From positions 496,001 through 560,000 of the forward strand of contig NZ_NSBU01000004.1 of the NCBI RefSeq assembly GCF_002285415.1: a stretch of DNA of 64,000 bases, read 5' to 3'. This DNA is from Actibacterium pelagium (GTDB lineage: Bacteria > Pseudomonadota > Alphaproteobacteria > Rhodobacterales > Rhodobacteraceae). Under the pieces are notes generated by a model, which did no database searches, was not told the origin of the DNA, and worked only from the letters and a program-made list of their open reading frames with translations. This document shows positions 37,992 to 46,152 of the stretch, in pieces; position 1 is the first letter of the stretch, and every line of letters starts with the position of its first letter. The position numbers were made by a program, and so were the translations under genes.

Positions 37992-38417
37992 ATGGATCGC
38001 GAGCTCATTCATCAAGCGCCAAATCTTGTTGACGTCACCTACCGCCCGGAATTGGCGGCTGTGTATCTAAAGTGGTTCAATGAATATGATGAGGGTACGC
38101 GTGTAAGGGAGGCTGTTCTGGCCGCTCTAAACTGGGTCCGTACCAACAACGTCAAGCACTGGGTTGCGGATGTTTCGACTTCTCAACGCGGGTTATCTGA
38201 CACCGACTATCAATGGGTCAGCGGAGATGAGTTTCGATCAGAAATCATTAACTCAACGTTGCGAAAATTTGTTCTGTTGCCACCTTTGCCTGAGACGGGA
38301 CAAGACGTTGCATGGGTGACCGATTGGGAGGCGAACACACTTGCAAAATTCGGGGAACGCATTCGCGCGAAAGTCTGTCATAGCATGGACGAGGTAGAAG
38401 CGTTTCTGAACTCCTGA
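37992..38417 (+). CDS. hypothetical protein, possible SpoIIAA/STAS-like fold
   Basis: 141 residues, not recognised with confidence. It alternates predicted strands and helices (VTYRPELAAVYLKWF, VKHWVADVSTSQRG, KFVLLPPL, DEVEAFLNS), which recalls the SpoIIAA/STAS-like proteins, one of which is at 49166. Base composition is visibly more AT-rich than nearby core genes, which suggests acquisition. ATG at 37992; the intergenic sequence around it holds no obvious operon partner. Confidence 0.65.
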   Translation: MDRELIHQAPNLVDVTYRPELAAVYLKWFNEYDEGTRVREAVLAALNWVRTNNVKHWVADVSTSQRGLSDTDYQWVSGDEFRSEIINSTLRKFVLLPPLPETGQDVAWVTDWEANTLAKFGERIRAKVCHSMDEVEAFLNS

Positions 38418-38759
38418 CACGAACGGTTGAGAGCGCTCTTTTGTCTGCTGACGGACTCCGCAGGGCGCGGGATCGGTCAAATATCTTTTATTTCTAAGCC
38501 ATTAACTTGCTAACCAGCCGTGCGCGGTGGCTACGACCTTCGATATAAATTCGCGGAAAGTTTGCAAATGGCCGATTGTAGCCCGCAGCTAAAGACTCTG
38601 TGCGGTTTAAAATGGACCGACTTAGCACAAGGGCGCTTTTCCATTTAGTTCTTCGGTCCAACCGCGTAACACTTGAGGTCCACGAAAGATTTGCGCCGTG
38701 CTTCTGATGCCTGACCTCAACACTGGCGTGCTCAGAGCGCGAACATAAGGACAAAGCCA
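38418..38759. other. 342-base intergenic region, AT-rich
   Basis: No gene supported. A 90-residue minus-strand frame overlapping the next gene's start shows no domain and mixed composition. The left part is AT-rich like the preceding hypothetical gene. It should contain the promoter of the tartrate dehydrogenase gene; no clear boxes seen. Confidence 0.5.
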
Positions 38760-39839
38760 ATGCCAAAGAACAGCTGGAAAATTGCCGTCATCCCCGGTGA
38801 CGGGATCGGGAAAGAAACCACCCCGGAAGGCGTTCGCGTTCTAGAGGCTGCGTCGAAACGGTTCGATCTTGGCTTTGATTTTGTCGATCACGATTTTTCC
38901 TCTGCTGATTACTACCAAAAGCACGGGCAAATGATGCCTGATGACTGGAAGGAGCAGCTTAGCGGAAGTGATGCCCTGTTTTTCGGGGCCGTTGGTTGGC
39001 CCGAGGTTGTGCCTGATCACATCTCGCTTTGGGGATCGCTGATCCAGTTTCGCCGGGAATACGATCAATACGTAAGCCTGCGCCCTGCGCGCGCCATGCC
39101 CGGCGTTCCGCTGCCACTGGCGGGTCGCGCTCCGGGTGACATCGACATGATGATTGTGCGCGAGAATACCGAGGGCGAATATTCGTCCATCGGCGGCAAG
39201 ATGTTCCCCGGCACCGATCGAGAGATCGTCATGCAGGAAACCGTCATGAGCCGGGTCGGCGTCGACCGCATCTTGAAATATGCATTCGATCTGGCCGCAA
39301 AACGGGGCAAGCATCTGACATCGGCGACCAAATCCAACGGCATTTCGATCACGATGCCCTATTGGGACGAGCGGGTCGCAGAGATGGCGACGAAATATCC
39401 CGACATTAAGGTCGACAAATACCATATCGATATTCTGACGGCGCAGTTCGTCCTGCACCCGGACTGGTTCGATGTTGTTGTGGCGTCCAACCTGTTTGGC
39501 GACATCCTGTCTGATCTTGGCCCCGCCTGCACCGGCACAATCGGGATCGCACCTTCAGGAAACATCAACCCGGAAGGCAAGTTCCCCTCGCTGTTCGAGC
39601 CGGTCCATGGGTCCGCGCCGGATATCGCCGGAAAAGGCATCGCCAATCCGGTCGGGCAGATTTGGGCAGCGGCCATGATGCTAGAACATCTGGGCGCTCA
39701 AGAGGCCAGCACCTCGATTGTCTCTGCGATTGAAAAAGTCTTGTCAGAAGAGGCCTTGCGCACGCCTGACCTTGGCGGAGCGGCCGACACCAAAACCTGT
39801 GGCGCTGCCATCGCGGACGCCGTGCTGGACGGGGTGTAA
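38760..39839 (+). CDS. tartrate / D-malate dehydrogenase (decarboxylating)
   Basis: 359 residues of the isocitrate/isopropylmalate dehydrogenase family. Near the N-terminus it has IPGDGIGKE; substrate Arg residues lie in SLRPARAMPGV; then IVRENTEGEYSSIGG, TKSNGISITMPYWDE, the metal-binding VASNLFGDILSDLG and the cofactor loop EPVHGSAPDIAGKGIANP. The WGSLIQFRREYDQYVSLRP region favours tartrate/D-malate over 3-isopropylmalate. The next gene's GTG follows its stop directly. Confidence 0.88.
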   Translation: MPKNSWKIAVIPGDGIGKETTPEGVRVLEAASKRFDLGFDFVDHDFSSADYYQKHGQMMPDDWKEQLSGSDALFFGAVGWPEVVPDHISLWGSLIQFRREYDQYVSLRPARAMPGVPLPLAGRAPGDIDMMIVRENTEGEYSSIGGKMFPGTDREIVMQETVMSRVGVDRILKYAFDLAAKRGKHLTSATKSNGISITMPYWDERVAEMATKYPDIKVDKYHIDILTAQFVLHPDWFDVVVASNLFGDILSDLGPACTGTIGIAPSGNINPEGKFPSLFEPVHGSAPDIAGKGIANPVGQIWAAAMMLEHLGAQEASTSIVSAIEKVLSEEALRTPDLGGAADTKTCGAAIADAVLDGV

Positions 39840-40730
39840 GTGGCCGCCTCTGCCTTTCTGAAGGGCTTTGAGGTCCAAAAGGTCCAGTTGCCCGATCTTG
39901 ACATCAACTATGCCAGTGCGGGAACAGGGCCGCCGGTCTTGCTGTTGCACGGTCATCCGCAAACCCATGTTGTCTGGCGCAAGGTTGCCCCGCGCCTTGT
40001 AGGGGCGGGCTATCAGGTGATCGCGCCCGACCTCAGGGGGTATGGTGACAGTGACAAGCCTGATAGCGATCCGTCGCACTACCCCTATTCCAAAAGGGTG
40101 ATGGCGGCCGACCAGATCGCCTTGATGAACCACTTGGGCCACGAAACGTTTTCGGTTGTTGGTCATGATCGCGGGGGGCGCGTCGCGCATCGCCTTGCGC
40201 TTGATTTCCCGGATGCGGTCGAACGGCTGGTCGTCCTAGATATCGCTCCGACGCTGACAATGTATTCGCTCACCAATCAGGAGTTTGCCACGCGCTATTT
40301 CTGGTGGTTTTTCTTGATACAGCCAGATGGGCTGCCCGAGAAAATGATCGCCTCGGACCCGGAATATTTCCTGCGCAGACATATCTCGGGCCAAGTGAAG
40401 ATCGAAGGGTCTGTGGATGAGGCCGCGATCGCCGAATACCTGCGCAGCTACAGTGATCCGGCCACGCTCCATGCGATTTGCGAAGACTACCGCGCCTCCG
40501 CAAGCATTGATCTAAAGCACGACCGGGAAGCCCAGACCAATCGCATCAAGGCGCCGCTGTTGGCCATATGGGGCGAGCAAAGCGTCGTCGGAGAGCTTTA
40601 TGACGTCAAGGCGACTTGGCAGGAAAAAGCAAACCACGTCTCGGGTGTCGGCCTGCCATGTGGGCATGCGATCCCCGAAGAAGCACCAGAAGAATTAGCC
40701 AAGCATATCCTTGGATTTCTAGCGGGCTGA
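39840..40730 (+). CDS. alpha/beta hydrolase, haloacetate dehalogenase-like
   Basis: 296 residues. HGHP oxyanion region, nucleophile D110 in VVGHDRGGR with R111 and R114, D134 in VVLDIAPT, and H276 in LPCGHAIPEE complete a dehalogenase-type triad; the Asp nucleophile, not Ser, is the mark of haloacetate dehalogenases. The halide pocket of the studied fluoroacetate dehalogenase uses His-Trp-Tyr; here the first two read W155-W156, so the His is lost. Substrate may therefore differ. GTG start touches the dehydrogenase stop, so the two are co-transcribed. Confidence 0.8.
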   Translation: MAASAFLKGFEVQKVQLPDLDINYASAGTGPPVLLLHGHPQTHVVWRKVAPRLVGAGYQVIAPDLRGYGDSDKPDSDPSHYPYSKRVMAADQIALMNHLGHETFSVVGHDRGGRVAHRLALDFPDAVERLVVLDIAPTLTMYSLTNQEFATRYFWWFFLIQPDGLPEKMIASDPEYFLRRHISGQVKIEGSVDEAAIAEYLRSYSDPATLHAICEDYRASASIDLKHDREAQTNRIKAPLLAIWGEQSVVGELYDVKATWQEKANHVSGVGLPCGHAIPEEAPEELAKHILGFLAG

Positions 40731-40836
40731 ACCTGCTCTGGGCAGTGCCGAATTCGGTTTTCAGCCGCTGGTGATCTATTGTGGACGAAGGGCCTGTCAC
40801 GTTTTTGGGCCAAGTTCGCAAATGAAAGGCTGCAAA

Positions 40837-41271
40837 ATGGCTGTACATACTCCGCTGACGGGAACATGGGCGCTGGTGGCTTGGTATAATGAGAGACCGG
40901 ACGGAAAACGGCTTTATCCACTGGGGGAATACGCCACGGGCTACATAAGTTATTCGCCCGACGGGTTTGTCTTCGTGCACCTCAGTGCGGCTAAACGGAC
41001 GCCTTATGCTGTGAACGATCCTTTCGGGGGGACCGCGGACGAGGACGCCGCTGCCATCAAGTCACAGATCACTTACGCCGGGCCTTTCGAATATTTTGGC
41101 GACCACGTGATCCACCGCGTCACCCATTCATCCTGCCCGAATTGGGTTGGGACAGAGCAACGCCGCAACGTCGAGTTCCGGGGCGACGGCCTAAGGCTAA
41201 GTGCGTCAGGGGCGCTTTTTCAAGGAGAGCAAGTTACGGCGATCGTGGACTGGCAACGGGCAGCGCGATAA
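40837..41271 (+). CDS. lipocalin-like domain protein
   Basis: 144 residues matching the Lipocalin_5 pattern: LTGTWALVAWYNERPDGKRLYPLGEYATGYISYSPDGFVFVHL at the start and repeated beta strands to the end. No signal peptide, so cytoplasmic. Start chosen at the ATG at 40837 after AAAGG; an ATG at 40822 is also in frame. Lies 106 bases after the hydrolase gene, maybe in the same transcript. Such proteins bind small hydrophobic ligands; function unknown. Confidence 0.75.
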   Translation: MAVHTPLTGTWALVAWYNERPDGKRLYPLGEYATGYISYSPDGFVFVHLSAAKRTPYAVNDPFGGTADEDAAAIKSQITYAGPFEYFGDHVIHRVTHSSCPNWVGTEQRRNVEFRGDGLRLSASGALFQGEQVTAIVDWQRAAR

Positions 41272-41344
41272 CAGGCCGCGTTCTCGACAAACCAGACCCG
41301 CATGGTTCTCAGGCCCCCGGACTTCCGGCGCCACCCAAATCGTA

Positions 41345-41382
41345 TGTACGGTTTCTGTACAGGTTTTGTACGCATTCCATAC
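41345..41382 (+). repeat. three to four 11-base repeats with TGTAC boxes
   Basis: TGTAC occurs at 41345, 41356 and 41367, exactly 11 bases apart, with a weaker fourth box (CATAC at 41378). Between boxes the spacers are T-rich. The site lies in the 126-base convergent gap between the lipocalin gene and lpxK. A second, related array is at 49083-49109 on the other strand. Confidence 0.7.
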
Positions 41383-41397
41383 GTCGATTTCAGGGCC

Positions 41398-42405
41398 TCA
41401 GGTCTTGGTGGGCAGCCCGATCCGGTCCAGCGCCTGATCCAGAGGGTCGGGGTTGGAAATGTCTAGTCGGACGGGCAGGGTCAGCACTTTCATCCGAAAG
41501 GCATCGGGCAGGCGGACGGCGTCTTTTTCCGTGGTAACCAGTTGTGCGCCAAGGGTTTTCGCATCGTTCGACAGGCGCTGCATCAGGGCGGGTGTCAGGG
41601 GTTGGTGGTCCGACAGGGCCTCGGCGTGCAGCACCTCGGCGCCGATCAGGCGAAGGGTGGCAAAGAACTTCTCTGGGTGGCCGATGCCAGCAAAGGCCAG
41701 AACCCGCTGACCTTCCCATGGCATCCCCGTAAATAGCGGTTTTAATTGACCTTTCAGGTGGGGCAATGCGATCTGCGAGCCCCATGTTTCGGCAAAGCGG
41801 TCCTGCGCATCGTCTGGCCCGATCGACAGAACCAGATCGCCGCGCGCCATGCCGGCTGCGACGGGCTCTCGCAGGGGGCCAGCGGGCAGGCAGCGGCCAT
41901 TGCCAAAACCCTTGGCCGCATCCACCACGATCAGTGAAAGGTCCTTGTGAACCAAGGGGTTCTGGAACCCGTCGTCCATCAGGATGACGTCGGCACCGGC
42001 CTCTACGGCCTTCACAGCCCCGGCGGCGCGGTCCTTGGCGACCCAGACCGGTGCAAAAGCAGCCAGCAGCAAGGGTTCGTCACCAACCTCGGCCGCCGTA
42101 TGGCTGCGCGGGTCGACTTGGATTGGGCCTTCAACACTGCCGCCATAGCCACGCGACAGGAACTGCGGGTTGTAGCCCTGCGCGATCAATCGTTCGGCCA
42201 GCGAGATGGCAGTGGGCGTCTTGCCGGTGCCGCCTGCATTCAGGTTGCCGATGCAAATCACGGGGACCGACAGCTTCAGCGGCGTCCCCTTGGCAAGCCG
42301 CCGCGCCGTTGCCCGCGCATAAAGCGCCCCCAATGGGGCCAGCGCCAGCGCACGCGGGTCGATAGAGGACGGCGATTTGTACCAGAACCGGGGCGGCTGC
42401 ATCAC
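41398..42405 (-). CDS. lpxK: tetraacyldisaccharide 4'-kinase
   Basis: 335 residues. It phosphorylates the 4' position of the lipid A disaccharide at the inner membrane. The N-terminal membrane-associated helix, Walker A at about 53-63 ([12 protein letters not shown]), [11 protein letters not shown], and [22 protein letters not shown] are intact. ATGA overlap with the upstream waaA-like gene places it as the last gene of an envelope operon. Confidence 0.95.
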   Translation of the reverse strand: MMQPPRFWYKSPSSIDPRALALAPLGALYARATARRLAKGTPLKLSVPVICIGNLNAGGTGKTPTAISLAERLIAQGYNPQFLSRGYGGSVEGPIQVDPRSHTAAEVGDEPLLLAAFAPVWVAKDRAAGAVKAVEAGADVILMDDGFQNPLVHKDLSLIVVDAAKGFGNGRCLPAGPLREPVAAGMARGDLVLSIGPDDAQDRFAETWGSQIALPHLKGQLKPLFTGMPWEGQRVLAFAGIGHPEKFFATLRLIGAEVLHAEALSDHQPLTPALMQRLSNDAKTLGAQLVTTEKDAVRLPDAFRMKVLTLPVRLDISNPDPLDQALDRIGLPTKT

Positions 42406-43646
42406 GATGCCTTCCTTTTGGCGACCTCTGCCAGGATCACGTCAGAGATCAGCGCCGTCGCCTCGGCGCTTTTGGTGGCGAGATCCCAAGCGGCATGGGC
42501 CATCTGCGCCACTTTGTCAGCTGCCTGAAGCTCGATCAATACGCGCGATAGCTGGTCGACGTCGCGCACCACCCGCGCGGCACCGGCCCGATCCAACTCT
42601 TGGTAGTCGGACGCAAAGGTGCCAAAGCGGGGACCGTGCAGGATGGCGGCGCCAAGGGACGCGGGGACAAACGGGTCGCTGGACCCACCGACGCCGCGCA
42701 GGGTCTGGCCGATAAAGGTCAGGGGGACGATCCGCGCCCAAAGGGCGTCCTCTGCCGGAACATCGGCGATGACGATCTGGGTCTCGGACTGGATTTTCTG
42801 ACCTGTCGAGCGCTGAACGACCTGCCGACCCTGTGCTCGGGCTTTTTCGGTCATCGCGGCGGCTCGCTCGGGCGAGGATTGCTGGACAACCAGAAGGCTG
42901 CGGTGTGCCTTTTGCGCAGTGCGCTCATAGGCGGTCAGGATGATGTCTTCTTCTTCCTCGCTCAGATCAGATGCCAGCCAACTTGGGCGGCCAGCCAGTT
43001 GCGCGGCCAAGGCCTGACTGGCGGTGGTATCGACCGGGTCGGGGGCCGGACGGTTGGGCAGACAACCGGTGACAAGGCTTCGCCCCGAGGGCAGTCCCGC
43101 CAGATGCAGGGTATGCGCCTGCGCGTCCGTCGCTGTCAGAACGGTGGACACCTGCCGCAGCAACCCACGCAGCACAAGGCGGCTGGCATCGCCAAACCCG
43201 TGATCGCCCGGTTGTTCGGTCGGCGCGTAGATCAGGACGCAGGCCCCAGAGGCGCGCAGCTTCAGCAACAGGCCGGGGTCGGCCAGCTCGGCGAAGATCA
43301 GCGCGATCGGCGGTTCCCAGTCGCGCAGGAAATTGCGCATGGCCTGAGCGCCATCAAGGGGCGCATCGAGGCGCAGCAGGTCTGGGGGTGCATCTTCGGC
43401 CACAAACCCATCAGGGTGGGTCAGCAGAACCGGCAGTTCGGGGTTGCCGTTGATCAGATCCGCAGCGACGTCTTGCGCTGGAATTGCCCCGGCCTTTGGT
43501 GCGTGGATCCAGACCAGAACCTCTTCCGGGGACAGGATGGTCTGACGCTCTTGCAGGGCAGGAGCGTCGGGGCCGCGCACCAGTCGGGCGCGCAGCTGAG
43601 ACAGTCGCAGCGCAAGGCTGGACAGAATGCGGGTTAGAAGGCTCAG
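42402..43646 (-). CDS. Kdo-transferase-like protein with lost signature motifs
   Basis: About 414 residues. Overall layout and length match WaaA/KdtA (N-terminal ligand domain [14 protein letters not shown]-terminal GT-B domain [24 protein letters not shown]), and it sits beside lpxK, the family's usual place. The catalytic Glu of the normal SVGE motif reads AGA (about 52-54), the THxGEE stretch reads DLSEEEE (about 227-233), RHPER reads QSSPER, and HNPLEP reads SSDPFVP (about 322-328). It may not be an active Kdo transferase. No ATG is near; a CTG at 43646 overlaps the DUF4170 stop, so the start is uncertain. Confidence 0.65.
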   Translation of the reverse strand: MSLLTRILSSLALRLSQLRARLVRGPDAPALQERQTILSPEEVLVWIHAPKAGAIPAQDVAADLINGNPELPVLLTHPDGFVAEDAPPDLLRLDAPLDGAQAMRNFLRDWEPPIALIFAELADPGLLLKLRASGACVLIYAPTEQPGDHGFGDASRLVLRGLLRQVSTVLTATDAQAHTLHLAGLPSGRSLVTGCLPNRPAPDPVDTTASQALAAQLAGRPSWLASDLSEEEEDIILTAYERTAQKAHRSLLVVQQSSPERAAAMTEKARAQGRQVVQRSTGQKIQSETQIVIADVPAEDALWARIVPLTFIGQTLRGVGGSSDPFVPASLGAAILHGPRFGTFASDYQELDRAGAARVVRDVDQLSRVLIELQAADKVAQMAHAAWDLATKSAEATALISDVILAEVAKRKAS

Positions 43647-43885
43647 CCGAGTTCCTCGGTCGAGCTGGCTGCGGCTTCTTCGTCCCGCAGGCGGTGCAGA
43701 TGCGCAATGAAATAGCGCATATGGGCGTTGTCGACGGTGCGCTGAGCTTCGGCCTTCCACGCATCATAGGCGGATTGATAGTTCGGGAAGATGCCGACGA
43801 TGTGAATATCGTCCACGTCTTTGAAGACAGACTTGGTCGGGTCGACCAGTTCGCCGCCGAAGACCAGGTGCAGTCGTTGGGCCAT
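43643..43885 (-). CDS. DUF4170 domain protein
   Basis: 80 residues: MAQRLHLVFGGELVDPTKSV, FPNYQSAYDAWKAEAQRTVDNAHMRYF. A small cytoplasmic protein conserved in alphaproteobacteria next to lipid A genes; its function is not known to me. It lies 69 bases after the IMPase gene and overlaps the waaA-like gene by 4 bases. Confidence 0.85.
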   Translation of the reverse strand: MAQRLHLVFGGELVDPTKSVFKDVDDIHIVGIFPNYQSAYDAWKAEAQRTVDNAHMRYFIAHLHRLRDEEAAASSTEELG

Positions 43886-43954
43886 TTTTTAACTCCTCGC
43901 GGGTGGCGCGTTTCGCGGCGGACCCTAGACCAAGGGGCGGGCCGGGGAAAGGGG

Positions 43955-44725
43955 TCAGGCCAGCCGTTTGATGGTTTCGGCGTGAAGCGCCCCCGCCGTG
44001 GCGACGATGCCTTGAGATTGGGCAACTGGCGAATTGAAAGTCAGGTCCGCCCCGGTTTTGTCGGTGGCGGCCCCGCCAGCTTCGGCGACAATCACCGCCC
44101 CGGCGGCGATGTCCCAATGCCACGTGTCGCGCAGGGTCAGCATCGCGTCAAAGCGACCCTCGGCCACAAGGCACAAACGGTAGGCCAGAGAGGTGCGGAA
44201 ATGGCGTTGGACGTTCGGCATGTCACGCCAGTGATGCGCCTGAAACGTGGGTTTAGCGGCCAGAATGTCGGCCCCGTCCAGCGCGACCCGGTCCGAGGTC
44301 TGGATAGCTGCTCCGTTCAGCGCGGCGCCAGCCCCAATCGCGCCCGTGTAAAGCTTGTCGAGCGCAGGTAGGTAAACGACCCCGGCGATGGCGCGCCCGT
44401 TCTGGACAAGGCCGATAGAGGTCGCAAAGGTTGGTTCCCCATTCAGAAACGCGCGGGTCCCGTCGATCGGATCCACGACGAACACCGTATCGGCCTGCAG
44501 ACGTGCAAGGTCGTCCTCGGTTTCTTCGGACAGCCAGCCATAGTTCGGACGGGCATCGGTCAGTATTTCACGCAGGGCGCGGTCCACGGCGATATCGGCC
44601 TCGGATACGGGGCCTTGGCCATCGGATTTCTCCCAGACTTCCGGAGAGTTCCCCCAAAAATGGGTGGCAATGCGCCCGGCCTCTTTCGCAGCCTCGATCA
44701 GAAGGGGCAGGTCACTTTCCGGCAA
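43955..44725 (-). CDS. inositol monophosphatase family protein (CysQ-like)
   Basis: 256 residues. Lithium-sensitive phosphatase fold: metal-binding LSEETEDD (about 66-72), D85-PID88-GT, and the C-terminal WDIAAGAVIVAEAGG. The substrate could be 3'-phosphoadenosine-5'-phosphate (CysQ role), inositol phosphate or histidinol phosphate; sequence alone does not decide. Its start overlaps the upstream pmbA gene by 14 bases. Confidence 0.87.
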   Translation of the reverse strand: MPESDLPLLIEAAKEAGRIATHFWGNSPEVWEKSDGQGPVSEADIAVDRALREILTDARPNYGWLSEETEDDLARLQADTVFVVDPIDGTRAFLNGEPTFATSIGLVQNGRAIAGVVYLPALDKLYTGAIGAGAALNGAAIQTSDRVALDGADILAAKPTFQAHHWRDMPNVQRHFRTSLAYRLCLVAEGRFDAMLTLRDTWHWDIAAGAVIVAEAGGAATDKTGADLTFNSPVAQSQGIVATAGALHAETIKRLA

Positions 44726-46058
44726 GGGTCAGACCTTCGACCAGAAGCGAGGGGATCGGGCGCGACAGGTGCATCCGCGCGTCATTTCCGGGGATCAGCG
44801 TCTTCAGCATGTCGCGCAGGTTGCCCGCGATGGTGCATTCGTTGACGGCATGGGTGATCTCGCCGTTTTCAACCCAGAAGCCAGCGGCGCCCCGGGAATA
44901 GTCGCCGGTATTCGGGTTGATCGTCGCCCCGATCATCGAGGTCACCAGAAGGCCCGTGCCCATCTCGGCGATCAACTCGTCGCGCGTCTTGTCGCCAAGC
45001 GTCAGGCTAAGGCTGCCCGCGCTGGGCGAGGGCGGGGCGGTGGTGCCGCGTGCTGCATGCGCGTTGCTGGTCAGGCCAAGCTGGCGGGCCGTGGCCAGAT
45101 CCAGCACCCAGTTCTTCAGAATACCGTCTTCGACAAATGTTACTTCGCGGGTCGCCAGCCCTTCACCGTCGAAGGGTTTTGATCCCGCGATCCGTGCCCG
45201 ATGCGGGGATGATGTCAGCGACATGCCTTTGGGCAGTACCTGCTCTCCCATCGCGTCCAGCAGCCACGATGATCCCCGCGCGACCGACACGCCATTGATG
45301 GCCGAGGTCAGATGCGCAATCAGCGAGGTCGAGATACGTTCATCAAACAGCACCGGATAAGCGCCGGTGGCCGGTTGCCGCGCATTAGCGCGGGCCAGGG
45401 CGCGTTCGGCGGCCTGCTGGCCGATCGATTCCGGCGACGGCAGATCGTTCTGATAGATGCGGGCCTCGCCGGCGAAGTCACGCTCCATATTCGCGCCGGT
45501 GCCGGTGATGGCAGAGCAAGAGATGCCCCGATCCGTCCGGGCGTAGCCGCCGGAAAACCCGTTGCTGGTCGCCAGATGGATTTGCTGGTGGCTATAGCCA
45601 GCGCTTGCGCCTTCGACCTGCGAAATCCCATCAACAGCAAGGGCCGCGGCCTCGACCCGTTGGGCGTCATCCTGCAGGGCCGCGGGCGAGGGTTCGTCTG
45701 ACGGGTCCGCCAGTTCCAGCGCCGCGACATCCCAGTCGCTTGCCAGTTGGTCAGGCTCGGCCAGACCGATATAGGGATCCTCGGGCGCTTCTTTCGCCAT
45801 GGCCACGGCGCGTTCGGCCATCGCCTGCATCGTGGCAAGGCTGGTGTCAGAGGCCGACACGCAGGCCTGACGTTTGCCGATCAGCACCCGAAGACCCAGA
45901 TCAATCCCCTCTGACCGCTCTGCCTGTTCCAGCGCCCCGCCGCGCACGTCGATGGAAATCGCAGTGCCCTGTACGGCCAGCACATCGGCGGCCTCGGCAC
46001 CTGCGCGTTTGGCGGTTTCCAACAGGGTTTGGGTAAGCGTGTCTAGCGATTGCGTCAT
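44712..46058 (-). CDS. pmbA: TldD/PmbA family metalloprotease subunit
   Basis: 448 residues from the ATG at 46058 (an ATG 15 bases upstream is possible). PmbA (TldE) works with TldD to cut small peptides such as antitoxins and microcin precursors. N-terminal domain VDVRGGALEQAERSEGIDLGLRVLIGKRQA; C-terminal GTGLLVTSMIGATINPNTGDYSRGAAGFWVENG is the family mark. PmbA lacks the HExxxH of TldD, as here. tldD is not in the window. Confidence 0.92.
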   Translation of the reverse strand: MTQSLDTLTQTLLETAKRAGAEAADVLAVQGTAISIDVRGGALEQAERSEGIDLGLRVLIGKRQACVSASDTSLATMQAMAERAVAMAKEAPEDPYIGLAEPDQLASDWDVAALELADPSDEPSPAALQDDAQRVEAAALAVDGISQVEGASAGYSHQQIHLATSNGFSGGYARTDRGISCSAITGTGANMERDFAGEARIYQNDLPSPESIGQQAAERALARANARQPATGAYPVLFDERISTSLIAHLTSAINGVSVARGSSWLLDAMGEQVLPKGMSLTSSPHRARIAGSKPFDGEGLATREVTFVEDGILKNWVLDLATARQLGLTSNAHAARGTTAPPSPSAGSLSLTLGDKTRDELIAEMGTGLLVTSMIGATINPNTGDYSRGAAGFWVENGEITHAVNECTIAGNLRDMLKTLIPGNDARMHLSRPIPSLLVEGLTLAGK

Positions 46059-46101
46059 AAAGGGGCCCTTCAATGCGTCCCAATGGACCTAGGTCAACAA
46101 A

Positions 46102-46129
46102 ACGCCCCGCGCAAGGTGGCGCGGGGCGT
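46102..46129 (-). terminator. terminator-like hairpin after the DUF2125 gene
   Basis: Perfect 11-bp stem (46102-46112 with 46119-46129, 6-base loop). Read on the minus strand it follows the DUF2125 gene by about 24 bases and ends in TTTGTT, so it probably terminates that transcript. Confidence 0.7.
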
Positions 46130-46152
46130 GAAGCATTCAAACTGAGGCAGGA

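Noticed and set aside
38494-38766. 90-residue minus-strand frame before the tartrate dehydrogenase gene
   Set aside because: Overlaps the start of a certain gene, shows no domain, and looks like random translation of AT-rich DNA.
37992-41271. genomic island with attachment sites
   Set aside because: Composition shifts and accessory genes are present, but no tRNA, integrase or flanking repeats were found.
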